Part shown: positions 44,763-54,081 of the stretch, in pieces
Layout: every line of letters starts with the position of its first letter
Position numbering within the stretch: position 1 is the stretch's first letter
Source of the DNA: Acidobacteriaceae bacterium
GTDB taxonomy: Bacteria > Acidobacteriota > Terriglobia > Bryobacterales > Bryobacteraceae
Direction of reading: 5' to 3'
DNA: 57,309 bases
Assembly: GCA_019233755.1 (NCBI GenBank)
Contig: JAFAMD010000045.1
Span: 1-57,309, forward strand
Made by a program: the position numbers and the translations under genes
The notes under the pieces: generated by a model
The model's database searches: none
The model's input: only the letters and a program-made list of their open reading frames with translations
Told to the model about the DNA's origin: nothing

Positions 44763-47186
44763 TTGCACGTGCTGAGTGTGCTCGGACTCTTGCACTCGGT
44801 TCTGCCCGGCGCGGACCAGGCTCAGCAGATTTCGCCAGTCGCTAACTCGAGTGATAACGCGATGGCGGAGGGCCGAAAACAGAGAGCGAACGGCCAATTC
44901 GCGGAAGCGCTTCGCAGCTTCCAGCGATCCGCGGCTGCTGCACGGCAAAGCGGGGATGCCTCGCGCGAGGCGCAGGCTCTTACCGCTGCCTCAGCCGTCG
45001 AGATCCGGCTGTTAGATTGCGCTGCAGCCGCTGAGTCCGCCCTCCGTGCCAAGCAACTCGCTCTGCAGGCGAAGAACGAAACCATCGCCGGCGCTGCTGC
45101 GGGAAACCTCTCTGCCGTTTTCGCGGAGCTTGGCGATTTCGACCGCGCGAAGACCGAAGCCGCCGAGGCGGTCGAGCATCTCAAAACCTCATCCAACAAA
45201 AGCTTTTATGCGCGAGCCTGGCTCAGCCTCGCCACACTCGACTTTGATCAGAAAAACAATGCAGAGGGCGAGCGGGCATTCCAGCAAGCGATAACTGCGG
45301 CCCATGCCGCTCGCGATGCAATCCTCGAGGCCACCGCCTGGGATGATCGCGGCTTCTTGCTGCTGGACCAGGCAGCCGAATCGAAGGATCGCGATCTCGT
45401 GGCGGCAGCCGCGGAATCCCTCGAAAAGGCATATTTGATGCGGCGCAACATGGGCGACGAGCCGGATATCCCCGTTAGTAAGGTCCACCTTGCCGAACTC
45501 GAACTGCAAAAGCCACATTGCAACTGCCAGATGGCCCTGCAGTTAATCGATCAGGCATTGTCTTCGCCGAACAGCCGAATCAGAGAAATCCCGCCTTTCT
45601 TTCCGATCCATATCCGGGCAAAAATCCTTGAAAAACTGGGTGATCCTGCTGCTCTTCAAGAATATCGCCGGGCCGTACTTGCTGCCGCGGATTGGAGGCA
45701 AAGCACCCTCCCCGGCGATATTACAAATACCCGGACAGTCGCCTGGCTTCAGAATCTCTTTGCTGATTTCGCACGCATAGCCGCTGAAACTTCGTTGCGC
45801 CGGAATGATCGCGCACTCGCTGCGGAGGCATTGGAAGTTCTCGCCGCAAATCGGGCCGCCAATCTCCGGGAGCAGTTAGCCGCGACATTCGGACGCAAGA
45901 TGCAACTTCCACCCGAGTATTTCGAGATCCTTTCCCGGCTCCAGCAGGTTCAGGCTCAGGTAATTCTGGGCGGCAACACCAAGGAAGATCGGGACAGATT
46001 GCAAATAATTCGAAACAATTTGCAGGATCTGGAAGACAACATTGGGCTCTCAAATCGACTTTTAAGGCCATACAACGAGAAAAATTCCCTTAAGAATTCA
46101 CTTAGAGATATCCAGGTAAGGCTAGGGCAACAGGAGGTACTTCTCAGTTTTTGCCTTGGAGAAGAGAAGTCCTTCCTGTGGTCTGTCACGCGGACGGGGT
46201 TCAATTTGTACGAATTGGCAAAACGATCAGAGATCGAAGAAGCGGCCAAACTCTTTGCTGAAGATGTCCGCCTGGGCCGTGATGCCCGCGAGTCGGGACA
46301 AAAATTGAGCAGAAATCTCTTTTCCCAGCTCCCGCCCCGCATTCGGAAAAAACCGGAGTGGCTCGTCGTCGGGGATGGAGGCCTGCTCGATCGTGTTCCC
46401 TTTTCCGCACTCCCCGAGATCGAATCCGGCCACAGCCTGCGCTTCCTTCCGAGCGAGCTCTTGCTGCTTGCCCCCAATAAAAGCCAGTCTTCGGCGCGGT
46501 TCGTCGGCATCGCCGATCCCATTTACAACCTGGCGGACCCGCGCAGGTCAACGCCGCTCCTGCCTGTCGACGCCAGGAGACCCCGGATGGAACCCCAAGT
46601 CGCGCTCGCCAGACTGGCAGGCAGCAGGCGCGAAATCCTGTCGGCTGCTAAATGGAGTGGATTCGCCAGCCCGGAACTGTTGACCGGCGCGGAGGCCAAC
46701 GGCGAGCGTATCGGGGCGGCATTGGCAAAAAACCCCGCCATCATACACTTCGCGGTCCACATCGTCAGCCCCGCCGGCCAGCCGGAAAACGCGGCGCTTG
46801 CTCTGAGCCTGACAAAGGACGACATACCCGAGCTGCTGACGCCGGAAATTATCGCGACCTATCGGCTTCCCGGCAGCCTCGTTGTCCTGAGCGGCTGCGC
46901 CTCAGAGCAAGGCAAGCTGCTGCCGGGCGCCGGGATTATCGGACTCAGCCGCGCCTGGCTGCTGGCAGGCGCCTCCGCAGTCATCGTGAGCGCCTGGCCC
47001 ACGCCAGACGACTCCGGTGGTTTCTTTTCCTCTTTCTATCGCCATCTTCAAGCCATACCATCCGGCCCGCCGGCAAAGCGCGCCGCAATCGCGTTACAGC
47101 AAACCCAATTGGAAATGCAGCAACAGAGCGGTTACCGGAGCTCGCCTGCTTTCTGGGCCGCTTATTCGATCATCTCGGAGGAATAA
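44763..47186 (+). CDS. TPR-CHAT caspase-like protease
   Basis: An 807-residue protein. Residues 3-14 are weakly hydrophobic (LSVLGLLHSVL) before ADQAQQ, a possible but marginal signal peptide. Residues about 35-270 form TPR-like helical repeats rich in Ala (NGQFAEALRSFQRSA, LGDFDRAKTEAAEAV). The CHAT domain (residues about 480-805) keeps a caspase-like dyad, with H666 in IIHFAVH and C712 in VVLSGCASEQG, where the family usually has THG and SAC. Translation probably starts at TTG or a nearby GTG; no ribosome site is obvious. It is followed by an ECF sigma factor and its anti-sigma factor, so it may act in that pathway. It could be a TPR-CHAT protease with a protein substrate, unidentified. Confidence 0.85.
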   Translation: MHVLSVLGLLHSVLPGADQAQQISPVANSSDNAMAEGRKQRANGQFAEALRSFQRSAAAARQSGDASREAQALTAASAVEIRLLDCAAAAESALRAKQLALQAKNETIAGAAAGNLSAVFAELGDFDRAKTEAAEAVEHLKTSSNKSFYARAWLSLATLDFDQKNNAEGERAFQQAITAAHAARDAILEATAWDDRGFLLLDQAAESKDRDLVAAAAESLEKAYLMRRNMGDEPDIPVSKVHLAELELQKPHCNCQMALQLIDQALSSPNSRIREIPPFFPIHIRAKILEKLGDPAALQEYRRAVLAAADWRQSTLPGDITNTRTVAWLQNLFADFARIAAETSLRRNDRALAAEALEVLAANRAANLREQLAATFGRKMQLPPEYFEILSRLQQVQAQVILGGNTKEDRDRLQIIRNNLQDLEDNIGLSNRLLRPYNEKNSLKNSLRDIQVRLGQQEVLLSFCLGEEKSFLWSVTRTGFNLYELAKRSEIEEAAKLFAEDVRLGRDARESGQKLSRNLFSQLPPRIRKKPEWLVVGDGGLLDRVPFSALPEIESGHSLRFLPSELLLLAPNKSQSSARFVGIADPIYNLADPRRSTPLLPVDARRPRMEPQVALARLAGSRREILSAAKWSGFASPELLTGAEANGERIGAALAKNPAIIHFAVHIVSPAGQPENAALALSLTKDDIPELLTPEIIATYRLPGSLVVLSGCASEQGKLLPGAGIIGLSRAWLLAGASAVIVSAWPTPDDSGGFFSSFYRHLQAIPSGPPAKRAAIALQQTQLEMQQQSGYRSSPAFWAAYSIISEE

Positions 47187-47248
47187 ATCCACGCAATGAC
47201 GGCGATCCCGCAGAACTTCTCCCCCGTGCGCACTGGAGAGCTGAAGCA

Positions 47249-47887
47249 ATGACTGGACAGGTTGTCGAAAAGAGTGCTTCTTCCACAGCAGCGGCTGTCG
47301 AATGGGGCACGCTCGTCGCTCAGATCAAAACTGGCGACGATGCCGGCATGGAACAGCTTTACAAAATGTTCAGCCGGGGAATCCGATATTATCTTTGCCG
47401 CCAGCTCGGGCCACAGGAGCTCGACGACAAAGTGCATGACACGTTTCTGATTGTCGTGAACGCGATCAAGCGTGGCGACCTTCGGGAACCCGAGCGGCTG
47501 ATGGGATTTGTTCGCACCGTCGTGCGCCGGCAGGTCGCCGCCTACATCGAAGAGGCGGTGCACTCGCGGCGCGAGCAAGCCGATCTTGAAACCGGAGCAT
47601 CCGTCGCCGACCGCAAACAGAATCCGGAACAGGAAGCCATGATCCGGCAGAAAAACGAACTCATGAGGAGCGCCCTCGAAGCGCTTTCCCAGCGCGACCG
47701 GGACATCCTCATCCGGTTCTATCTCAAAGAGCAGCCGCAGGAGCAGATCTGCCGCGAGATGTCGCTTACAGAAACACAGTTCCGGCTCCTGAAATCGCGT
47801 GCCAAAGCCAAGTTCGGTGAAATCGGTAGGAAAAAACTGACGAGCAGCGGAATTTTCTCAGTTTTTATGAGAGCCAAAGCCGGCTGA
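47249..47887 (+). CDS. ECF-type RNA polymerase sigma factor
   Basis: A 212-residue sigma factor. Region 2 lies at about residues 25-90 (GMEQLYKMFSRGIRYYL, DDKVHDTFLIVVNAI) and region 4 at about 140-200 (ALEALSQRDRDILIRFYLKE, then SLTETQFRLLKSRAKAKF). The start is the ATG with GGAGAG about 9 bases upstream; upstream in-frame sequence belongs to the CHAT gene in another frame. It comes 62 bases after the CHAT stop and 45 before the anti-sigma start, so the three form an operon. A Lys-rich C-terminal tail follows region 4. Confidence 0.87.
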   Translation: MTGQVVEKSASSTAAAVEWGTLVAQIKTGDDAGMEQLYKMFSRGIRYYLCRQLGPQELDDKVHDTFLIVVNAIKRGDLREPERLMGFVRTVVRRQVAAYIEEAVHSRREQADLETGASVADRKQNPEQEAMIRQKNELMRSALEALSQRDRDILIRFYLKEQPQEQICREMSLTETQFRLLKSRAKAKFGEIGRKKLTSSGIFSVFMRAKAG

Positions 47888-47932
47888 TCGGACTCTCCTG
47901 GTATGGAGAGAGCAAGACTTTTTCTCACCTAT

Positions 47933-48520
47933 ATGACGCAACCGCATCTCGATCATCCCGACGACGAGGCTATCGAGCGGTTTGCGATGAATCGTTGCGA
48001 GCATGACGAGCAGGAAGCCATTGACACACATATTATCGGGTGTCCGTGGTGCGTTGACAGGCTGGAAAAGCTCCAGGACGAGATATTAGACATTAAAGTC
48101 GGCGGGACTCTGTTTCTCCGCTCCCAAGCCGCGCGCAAACGTTCCTGGCTGAAGCGTTGGACCATCCCATCGTTATCTCTTGCCGGGTTAGCGGCCCTGG
48201 CCGCCGCTCTTGTACTGCTGACAAGCCCCCACGATGTGAATTTGTCGGCTTACCGTGGCTCCGAGGTTGTGACTGTTCCCCAATGGCGGCCATTGCACCT
48301 TCATTTGAACGCGCGCGATCTCGATGCTGGCCCGGTCATCGTGCAGATTGTCGATGATCGGGGCATGGAAATCTGGAAGGGGCGCTCGACGGTCGCGCAA
48401 GAGCAGGTTGACACGCGCGCGCCCGCCGTACGTAACCCTGGCGAGCACTTTATTCGGCTGGAAGATGGGGACGGCAGTGTTTTGCGTGAATTTGCAATTG
48501 AAGTAAAGCTGTTCCCGTAA
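47933..48520 (+). CDS. membrane anti-sigma factor with zinc finger and periplasmic domain
   Basis: A protein of about 195 residues starting MTQPHLDHPDDEAIERF. The zinc motif H-x3-C-x2-C (HIIGCPWC) is near residues 33-40. One transmembrane helix follows at about 81-98 (LAGLAALAAALVLL) and then a beta-rich periplasmic domain of about 95 residues, which resembles an Ig-like or similar fold but is not recognised. This is the expected anti-sigma topology: sigma-binding inside, sensing outside. The immediate neighbours are the ECF sigma gene and, opposite, an ACT-domain gene that ends 1 base away. Confidence 0.85.
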   Translation: MTQPHLDHPDDEAIERFAMNRCEHDEQEAIDTHIIGCPWCVDRLEKLQDEILDIKVGGTLFLRSQAARKRSWLKRWTIPSLSLAGLAALAAALVLLTSPHDVNLSAYRGSEVVTVPQWRPLHLHLNARDLDAGPVIVQIVDDRGMEIWKGRSTVAQEQVDTRAPAVRNPGEHFIRLEDGDGSVLREFAIEVKLFP

Positions 48521-48521
48521 G

Positions 48522-49157
48522 CTAAAACACGCGTCGGCGCAATCTCTCGATCGTAAACTTGGCGGTGTCCGCAACCGCCATCACCGCCATCACTCCGGCC
48601 TGAACGGGATCGGTCACGACCAGGTCGCAAGCATCGGGCACGCTACCCGCCATGTTCAGGCTGATGACAAGGAGCCCTTCGCTGCGAACCTCCCGCACCG
48701 CAGTCTCGATATCTCCCCCCATCAGCGACCCCGCCAGAACCAGCGCGCGCACACGGGGCAGGCGACGGACGGCCCGTACGGCCGCGGCGAGCGACTGCTC
48801 ACCAACCAAAGGAATCGTGTCCACCGAGATGTGTTCTCCGCGGATGTTATGGCGATCTGCCTCTGCAATGGCGCCGAGGGCAACCTGCCCGACCTGTGCG
48901 CCGCCGCCCATGATAATGATCCGCTTGCCGTATATTTTCTGCAGCGGCTCGACGGCGGAAACAGATCGGACAACTGACAGCTCCTGCAGATCTTCGACCA
49001 GCACCTGTTCCGAGCCCGGCAGATCCAGCTCGAAGTAAATGCGGGTGTCGGCGGGGTGCTCTTCGATGATTGAAACAGAGCGGATGTCACCATGGTGTTG
49101 GGCGATTACCCCGGTCAACTGGTGGAGAACACCGGGCGCACTGAGCGTCGCAATCAC
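48522..49157 (-). CDS. ACT-domain protein with DUF5612-like C-terminal region
   Basis: A 211-residue protein from a GTG start (longer if a CTG is used, see findings). The first part is an ACT regulatory domain (LSAPGVLHQLTGVIAQHHGDI), which usually binds an amino acid or other small ligand. The second part (GKRIIIMGGGAQVGQVALGAIAEAD and later SLNMAGSVPDACDLVVTDPVQAG) has a Rossmann-like start seen in DUF5612-type proteins. I cannot assign a function. It follows kdsC closely and is probably cotranscribed with it, suggesting a regulatory or small-molecule-sensing role. Confidence 0.7.
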   Translation of the reverse strand: MIATLSAPGVLHQLTGVIAQHHGDIRSVSIIEEHPADTRIYFELDLPGSEQVLVEDLQELSVVRSVSAVEPLQKIYGKRIIIMGGGAQVGQVALGAIAEADRHNIRGEHISVDTIPLVGEQSLAAAVRAVRRLPRVRALVLAGSLMGGDIETAVREVRSEGLLVISLNMAGSVPDACDLVVTDPVQAGVMAVMAVADTAKFTIERLRRRVF

Positions 49158-49186
49158 CAGGCCTACGCGGCCGCTCGGGAGCTCGC

Positions 49187-49753
49187 TCAGTCCACCACCT
49201 CGTATTTCTTCAGCAATTCGGGCCAGATCCCGCGAGCCTTCAGGATGAGCTCGATCACCTCACGAACCGCACCCTGCCCGCCGGGAACACCGACTACTGC
49301 CATCGCCGAGCGCTTCACTTCCTCGCGCGCGTTCGCCGTCGCGAACGAAAGACCAACCCGGCGCATGATGACGATATCGGTGAAGTCGTCTCCTATATAA
49401 GCGACTTCTTCGGGCAACACTTTCGCCTCGGCGAGAACCTGTTCGTAAAGCGGAATCTTTTCAATATGCCCCTGGAAAACCCAGGTCATCCCCACCTGGC
49501 GGGCACGTTCGGTGGTGGCGGGAGATTCGCGCCCGCTGATCACGCCGGTTTTGATGTCGTACCAGCTGAGCCAGCGGAGGCCGATGCCGTCCTGCGAATC
49601 GAAGCCCTTGGTTTCCACCATTTTGCCGTCGCGATCGGGGACCAGGTAAAGACGGCCGTCGGTCATGACGCCGTCCACGTCCATGAGCAGAACCTTTATT
49701 CCGGCCGCAAGTTCATAGAGTCTCTCTTCTGTAAGAGGCGGATTGAGTTGCAT
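49187..49753 (-). CDS. kdsC: 3-deoxy-D-manno-octulosonate 8-phosphate phosphatase (KdsC)
   Basis: A 188-residue C0-type HAD phosphatase without a cap, which works as a tetramer in Kdo synthesis. D25 and D27 in LLMDVDGVMTDG are the nucleophile and acid. GVISGRES carries motif II and YIGDDFTDIVIM motif IV. Presence of KdsC supports a lipopolysaccharide with Kdo. No kdsA, kdsB or kdsD is in the window. Upstream on the other strand is tilS. The related acid sugar phosphatase of other nonulosonates cannot be excluded. Confidence 0.85.
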   Translation of the reverse strand: MQLNPPLTEERLYELAAGIKVLLMDVDGVMTDGRLYLVPDRDGKMVETKGFDSQDGIGLRWLSWYDIKTGVISGRESPATTERARQVGMTWVFQGHIEKIPLYEQVLAEAKVLPEEVAYIGDDFTDIVIMRRVGLSFATANAREEVKRSAMAVVGVPGGQGAVREVIELILKARGIWPELLKKYEVVD

Positions 49754-49788
49754 TTGGGTTAAGTCAGCTGCGGCTTAGAATATCGATA

Positions 49789-51222
49789 TTGGCCGGTACG
49801 CTGATCGATCGGGTAGCCGAAATCATCACTCGTTATAGCATGCTGTCGGCCCGTGACCGGGTGGGCGTCGCCGTATCCGGGGGAGCCGATTCGGTCGTCC
49901 TGCTGCACATCCTTCACTCCCTGGCTGCACAGTTCGCAGCCGAGCTTTCGGTCCTTCACGTGAATCATCACCTGCGCGGGGCCGAATCTGACGAAGATGA
50001 GCGGTTCGTGCGGGCGCTTGCCGGCTCGCTGGGGCTGGAGTGCCTGGTGGAACAGGCACCGGTCCACGAAGGGAATCTGGAGCAGGCGGCACGGGACGCG
50101 AGACGCGCCTTTTTTTTCAGTCTGATGCAGCAGGAACATCGGGTGGATCGCGTGGCGCTGGGGCACACCTCGAGTGATCAGGCGGAAACAGTGCTTTTCC
50201 GGCTGCTTCGCGGGTCGGGGCTGGCGGGACTAAAAGGAATGTCCGCCAAGGAACCGGCCGGGCTTATCCGCCCGCTGCTCGAAACCGGCAGGAGTGAAGT
50301 GCGCGAGTGGGCGCGGGCTCAAGGCCTGGTCTGGCGGGAGGATTCATCCAATAGCGACATCCGTTTCGCCCGCAACCGGCTCAGAAACGAACTGATGCCG
50401 GCCTTGGCCGCACACTTCAACTCCAACCTGGAACAGACGCTTGCCGGCACGGCCAGCCTGGCACAGGCGGAAGAAGAGTACTGGCAGGAAGCCGTCGAGC
50501 CTATTTATCGCGAAATTGCCAAACGAACTTTCCCAGGCCTTGAGTTAGACGTTAATTCATTGAATTTATTGCACCTAGCGGTCCGGCGGCGGGTTCTCCG
50601 CCGGGCCTTGTCGGAGCTTCGCGGGGATCTTCGCAGCCTGGACTTGAACCATATCGAAGCGGTTCTCGCGTTGTGCCGGAGCGTCGAGGGACATGATCGG
50701 GTGGTGATCCCCCGCACCGACGCCCTCCGCTCCTTCGACCGGCTTCTGCTGGCGATCCCGGAAACCGTGAACAGCGGCCCCCGCCATTACCGGGTGGAAC
50801 TACAGGAAGACGGCAGGTACCAACTACCCTTTCGGGCAGGGTCATTATATGTCAGCCGGATGAACGGAAGGCCCTCAATTTGTGCTAATTTCAAGGAGGA
50901 AAAAGAAATACCCCTGGAAATTGCTTATCTTGACGGTGACGCGCTGGCTCGGCATGGTTCCCTTTACGTCCGAAATTGGGAGCCGGGCGACGAACTACTT
51001 CGTTCCGGACACAGATCGGCGAAGAAGGTGAAGTCGCTTTTTCAGGAATATCGGGTGCTTCTCTGGGAGCGCCGGCACTGGCCGGTAGTGGCAGCCGGCG
51101 ATCGAATCGCCTGGGTGCGGGCTTTTGGCCCAGCGGCGGAGTTCGAAGTGCTGGATAAAAGCCGCAATGTGGTTTGTCTCGTATATCATGCCGAAGAGGC
51201 AGGTGGGGTCAGGCGTCTGTGA
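49789..51222 (+). CDS. tilS: tRNA(Ile)-lysidine synthase
   Basis: A 477-residue enzyme that attaches lysine to C34 of tRNA-Ile(CAU). The ATP pyrophosphatase loop is V-S30-G-G-A-D34-S35 (VSGGADSVVLLHIL). The middle part has the RNRLRNELMPAL element, and the C-terminal domain carries RSGHRSAKKVKSLFQEYRV. Start is TTG; the next candidate ATG is much later. Together with ftsH and the HAD gene downstream it forms a plus-strand series (tilS-ftsH is a common pair). Confidence 0.94.
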   Translation: MAGTLIDRVAEIITRYSMLSARDRVGVAVSGGADSVVLLHILHSLAAQFAAELSVLHVNHHLRGAESDEDERFVRALAGSLGLECLVEQAPVHEGNLEQAARDARRAFFFSLMQQEHRVDRVALGHTSSDQAETVLFRLLRGSGLAGLKGMSAKEPAGLIRPLLETGRSEVREWARAQGLVWREDSSNSDIRFARNRLRNELMPALAAHFNSNLEQTLAGTASLAQAEEEYWQEAVEPIYREIAKRTFPGLELDVNSLNLLHLAVRRRVLRRALSELRGDLRSLDLNHIEAVLALCRSVEGHDRVVIPRTDALRSFDRLLLAIPETVNSGPRHYRVELQEDGRYQLPFRAGSLYVSRMNGRPSICANFKEEKEIPLEIAYLDGDALARHGSLYVRNWEPGDELLRSGHRSAKKVKSLFQEYRVLLWERRHWPVVAAGDRIAWVRAFGPAAEFEVLDKSRNVVCLVYHAEEAGGVRRL

Positions 51223-51318
51223 ATCGAAAGTGACATCACCGACGTCTTTGTATATGAGGGCATTGTCTGGGGTTTCATACCCTATCCGGCAGGAAGTGAG
51301 CCGGAAGAAGGTGAGTTC

Positions 51319-53241
51319 ATGAGTTCAAACGTAAAGACCGCAGTTTTTTGGGTGGTCATTATCTGCGCGGTCGTGCTTGTCTACATGGCCGTCAAGACGG
51401 GACGAGGGCCCACGCCGACCAACCTCACGGTGTCGGACTTCGTCACGGCCGTGCAAGACGGAAAGATCAAGGACGCCAATATCACCGGCACCGAGGTGCA
51501 GGGCACGATCGCCGAGAATGGCGTAACGAAGCCTTTCCACACATCGATTCCGCCAAACTATCCCGACATCTACAAGATGCTCCAGGATAAGGGCGTCAAG
51601 TACACCTGGAAGGATTCGACCGGAAGCGGCTGGATCGGCATTCTTTTCAACGCCGTACCGGTTTTGATTCTGCTCGGATTATGGATCTTCATGATGCGGC
51701 AGATGCAGAGCGGCGGAAACAAGGCGCTCAGCTTCGGAAAGAGCCGCGCGAGACTGCACTCTTCGCAGCAGAAGAAGGTGACGTTCAAGGACGTGGCCGG
51801 TGTCGAGGAAGCGAAAGAGGAACTGCAGGAGATCATCGAGTTCCTGCGCGAGCCGCAAAAATTCCAGAAACTGGGCGGCCGCATTCCGAAGGGTGTGCTG
51901 CTGATCGGACCTCCGGGTACGGGCAAGACGCTGTTGGCGCGCGCAATTGCGGGCGAGGCAAACGTGCCGTTCTTTTCGATTTCGGGGTCTGACTTCGTTG
52001 AAATGTTCGTCGGCGTGGGCGCAAGCCGCGTTCGCGACCTGTTCGAGCAGGGCAAGAAGAATGCACCTTGCATTATCTTCATCGACGAAATCGATGCGGT
52101 TGGCCGGCATCGTGGCGCAGGCCTCGGCGGCGGGCACGATGAGCGCGAGCAGACGCTCAATCAGTTGCTAGTGGAGATGGATGGGTTCGAATCGAACGAA
52201 GGCGTTATCCTGGTGGCGGCAACGAACCGCCCTGACGTTCTGGATCCGGCGCTTCTCCGTCCCGGCCGTTTTGACCGCCGTGTGGTAGTAGACCGGCCCG
52301 ATGTGCGTGGACGTGAAAGCATTCTGAAGGTCCATACCAAGAAAACGCCGCTGGCAGACGACGTGGATCTCTCGGTAATTGCGCGCGGCACGCCTGGCTT
52401 TGCGGGTGCTGACCTGGCGAACCTGGTAAACGAGGCTGCGTTAGTCGCAGCGCGTCAGAACCGCAAAGTGGTCACGCAGTATGATTTCGAACTCGCCAAG
52501 GACAAAGTCCTGATGGGCGTGGAGCGGAAGAGCATGATCATCAGCGACAAGGAAAAGCGAATGACGGCTTATCACGAAGCCGGTCATGCGCTGGTTGCCG
52601 CTTTGCTTGAGGATGCAGACCCGCTGCACAAAGTGACGATCATCCCGCGCGGCATGGCACTCGGCTTGACGATGCAATTGCCGATGGACGATAAACTCTC
52701 CCACGACAAGAAGTACCTTGAAGCGCGGCTGGCCATTCTGATGGCGGGACGTATTGCGGAAGAGATCTTCCTGGACCAGATGACCACCGGCGCGGGCAAT
52801 GATATCGAGCGCGCGACCGAGATGGCCCACAAGATGGTCTGCGAGTGGGGCATGAGCGAACTTGGCCCGCTGAGCTTCGGCAAGAAAGACGAACAGATCT
52901 TTCTGGGTCGCGAGATTGCTCAGCATCGCGATTACAGCGAAGAAACGGCTATCAAGATCGACCAGGAGGTCCGCAAGCTGGTTGAAGACGGCTATAACAA
53001 GGCGAAGGAAATCATTCAGCAGCGTTCTGATGCTTTGGTCCGCATAGCCGAAGCGCTGCTGGAACGCGAAGTGCTTGACGGCCACGAGGTGATCGATCTC
53101 ATCAACGGCAAGCCGCTGCCGAAGATCGCGTCTACGCCGAAGACGACCACGACCACGCCGCCACCGGACGGCACGGTGATCGCACCGCATCCAAGTCCGG
53201 TTCCCGGGCTGATGGGCGGGGAGAGCCCGCAGCCGGCGTGA
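51319..53241 (+). CDS. ftsH: membrane AAA+ metalloprotease FtsH
   Basis: A 640-residue ATP-dependent zinc protease that degrades misfolded membrane and regulatory proteins. It has two transmembrane segments near the N-terminus (residues about 9-22 and 111-127), the Walker A GPPGTGKT from 197, Walker [12 protein letters not shown], the SRH region and the zinc site H419-E420-A-G-H423. The C-terminus is Pro/Thr-rich. It is followed by a HAD phosphatase gene with a GTGA overlap. Confidence 0.97.
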   Translation: MSSNVKTAVFWVVIICAVVLVYMAVKTGRGPTPTNLTVSDFVTAVQDGKIKDANITGTEVQGTIAENGVTKPFHTSIPPNYPDIYKMLQDKGVKYTWKDSTGSGWIGILFNAVPVLILLGLWIFMMRQMQSGGNKALSFGKSRARLHSSQQKKVTFKDVAGVEEAKEELQEIIEFLREPQKFQKLGGRIPKGVLLIGPPGTGKTLLARAIAGEANVPFFSISGSDFVEMFVGVGASRVRDLFEQGKKNAPCIIFIDEIDAVGRHRGAGLGGGHDEREQTLNQLLVEMDGFESNEGVILVAATNRPDVLDPALLRPGRFDRRVVVDRPDVRGRESILKVHTKKTPLADDVDLSVIARGTPGFAGADLANLVNEAALVAARQNRKVVTQYDFELAKDKVLMGVERKSMIISDKEKRMTAYHEAGHALVAALLEDADPLHKVTIIPRGMALGLTMQLPMDDKLSHDKKYLEARLAILMAGRIAEEIFLDQMTTGAGNDIERATEMAHKMVCEWGMSELGPLSFGKKDEQIFLGREIAQHRDYSEETAIKIDQEVRKLVEDGYNKAKEIIQQRSDALVRIAEALLEREVLDGHEVIDLINGKPLPKIASTPKTTTTTPPPDGTVIAPHPSPVPGLMGGESPQPA

Positions 53242-53876
53242 TTCCGCAGTTCCGCTACTATCTTTTCGACGTAGACGGCACCCTGGTTGACTCCGCAGAA
53301 GACATCTGCGGCGCCATCCAGGGTGTTTTATTTAAGACCGCCCGAAATGACGTCTCGTTTGAATTCCTGAAGGGCTATATCGGGCGGCATTTGGTCGATT
53401 TGTTCCAAGATCTTTTTCCCGATTACACGGTTGAGCAGCACGAAGCACTAATTAACGAGTACCGCGCGACGTATCCGGCCCGAAATCACGGCTGCACGCG
53501 TGTCTATCCCGAGGTTCCCGGAGTGCTTGCGGCCCTGCCCGGACTAAAGGCTACGGCGACAACTAAGGGCACACCGACGACGCGGGTAGTACTTGAGAAG
53601 TTCGGGCTTCTTTCCTACTTCGACCATGTGCAAGGCACAGACGGATTCCCGGCAAAGCCGAATCCGGACGTGGTGTACAAGGCGCTGCAGGCACTGGGCG
53701 GGACTACGGAAGAGTGCCTATTTGTAGGCGATTCGGCCGCAGATATGGAGGCGGCGCGGCGGGCCGGCGTGAAGTCCTGCGCGGTGACGTACGGCTACGG
53801 CAAGCCTGAAGATCTGGCGCGCTGGGAACCGGATTACTGGCTCAGCGATGTACGGGATCTGCTGGGGGGCGGGTAG
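53238..53876 (+). CDS. HAD-superfamily phosphatase (phosphoglycolate-phosphatase-like)
   Basis: A 212-residue HAD hydrolase with a C1 cap. Motif I is D11-V-D13-G-T ([11 protein letters not shown]), and motif [16 protein letters not shown] is clear. [25 protein letters not shown] is the core around motif II. Likely substrates are phosphoglycolate or other small phosphates, with no specific assignment. Translation starts at GTG, overlapping the ftsH stop by four bases, so translation is coupled. Confidence 0.85.
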   Translation: MIPQFRYYLFDVDGTLVDSAEDICGAIQGVLFKTARNDVSFEFLKGYIGRHLVDLFQDLFPDYTVEQHEALINEYRATYPARNHGCTRVYPEVPGVLAALPGLKATATTKGTPTTRVVLEKFGLLSYFDHVQGTDGFPAKPNPDVVYKALQALGGTTEECLFVGDSAADMEAARRAGVKSCAVTYGYGKPEDLARWEPDYWLSDVRDLLGGG

Positions 53877-53895
53877 CGTCGAGTCCACGAGGAGC

Positions 53896-53933
53896 AAAAA
53901 TGGGGACAGTCCACAAGGGACAGTCCCCATTTT
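53896..53933. repeat. GGGGACAGTCC inverted repeat, possible terminator
   Basis: AAAAATGGGGACAGTCC, a 4-base ACAA loop, then GGGACAGTCCCCATTTT. The arms pair except for a few central bases, and flanking A/T runs give it the look of an intrinsic terminator. It follows the HAD gene stop by 19 bases and touches the start of the transposase remnant. Confidence 0.6.
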
Positions 53934-53934
53934 G

Positions 53935-54081
53935 GTTTTGCAACAATGTACGCCAGGTTTGTGAGGGTGGTTTTCGGCTGTGCACCAGATACTTATTGAC
54001 GCTGGTCTCGCCGATGTCGATGCCGAGTTTGAGCAGTTTCCCGTGAATGCGCGGTGCACCTGATTGCCGAGACATGCGTGT
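53935..54081 (-). pseudogene. integrase-core transposase remnant (N-terminal fragment)
   Basis: Minus-strand translation from about TRMSRQSGAPRIHGKLLKL through KYLVHSRKPPSQTWRTLLQ matches the segment just before the DDE catalytic core of IS481/IS3-type integrase transposases (family form: RMSxENPLWGAPRIHGELLKLG, then RKPPSQTWRTFL; recalled). Sequence before and after it does not continue the family, and no DDE core or terminal repeats were found. It is therefore a truncated relic, probably with a small deletion after RMSRQ. Confidence 0.65.

Noticed and set aside
46652..47248. 199-codon N-terminal extension of the third ECF sigma factor
   Set aside because: It lies inside the CHAT gene in another frame, and the sigma start with a ribosome site is at 47249.
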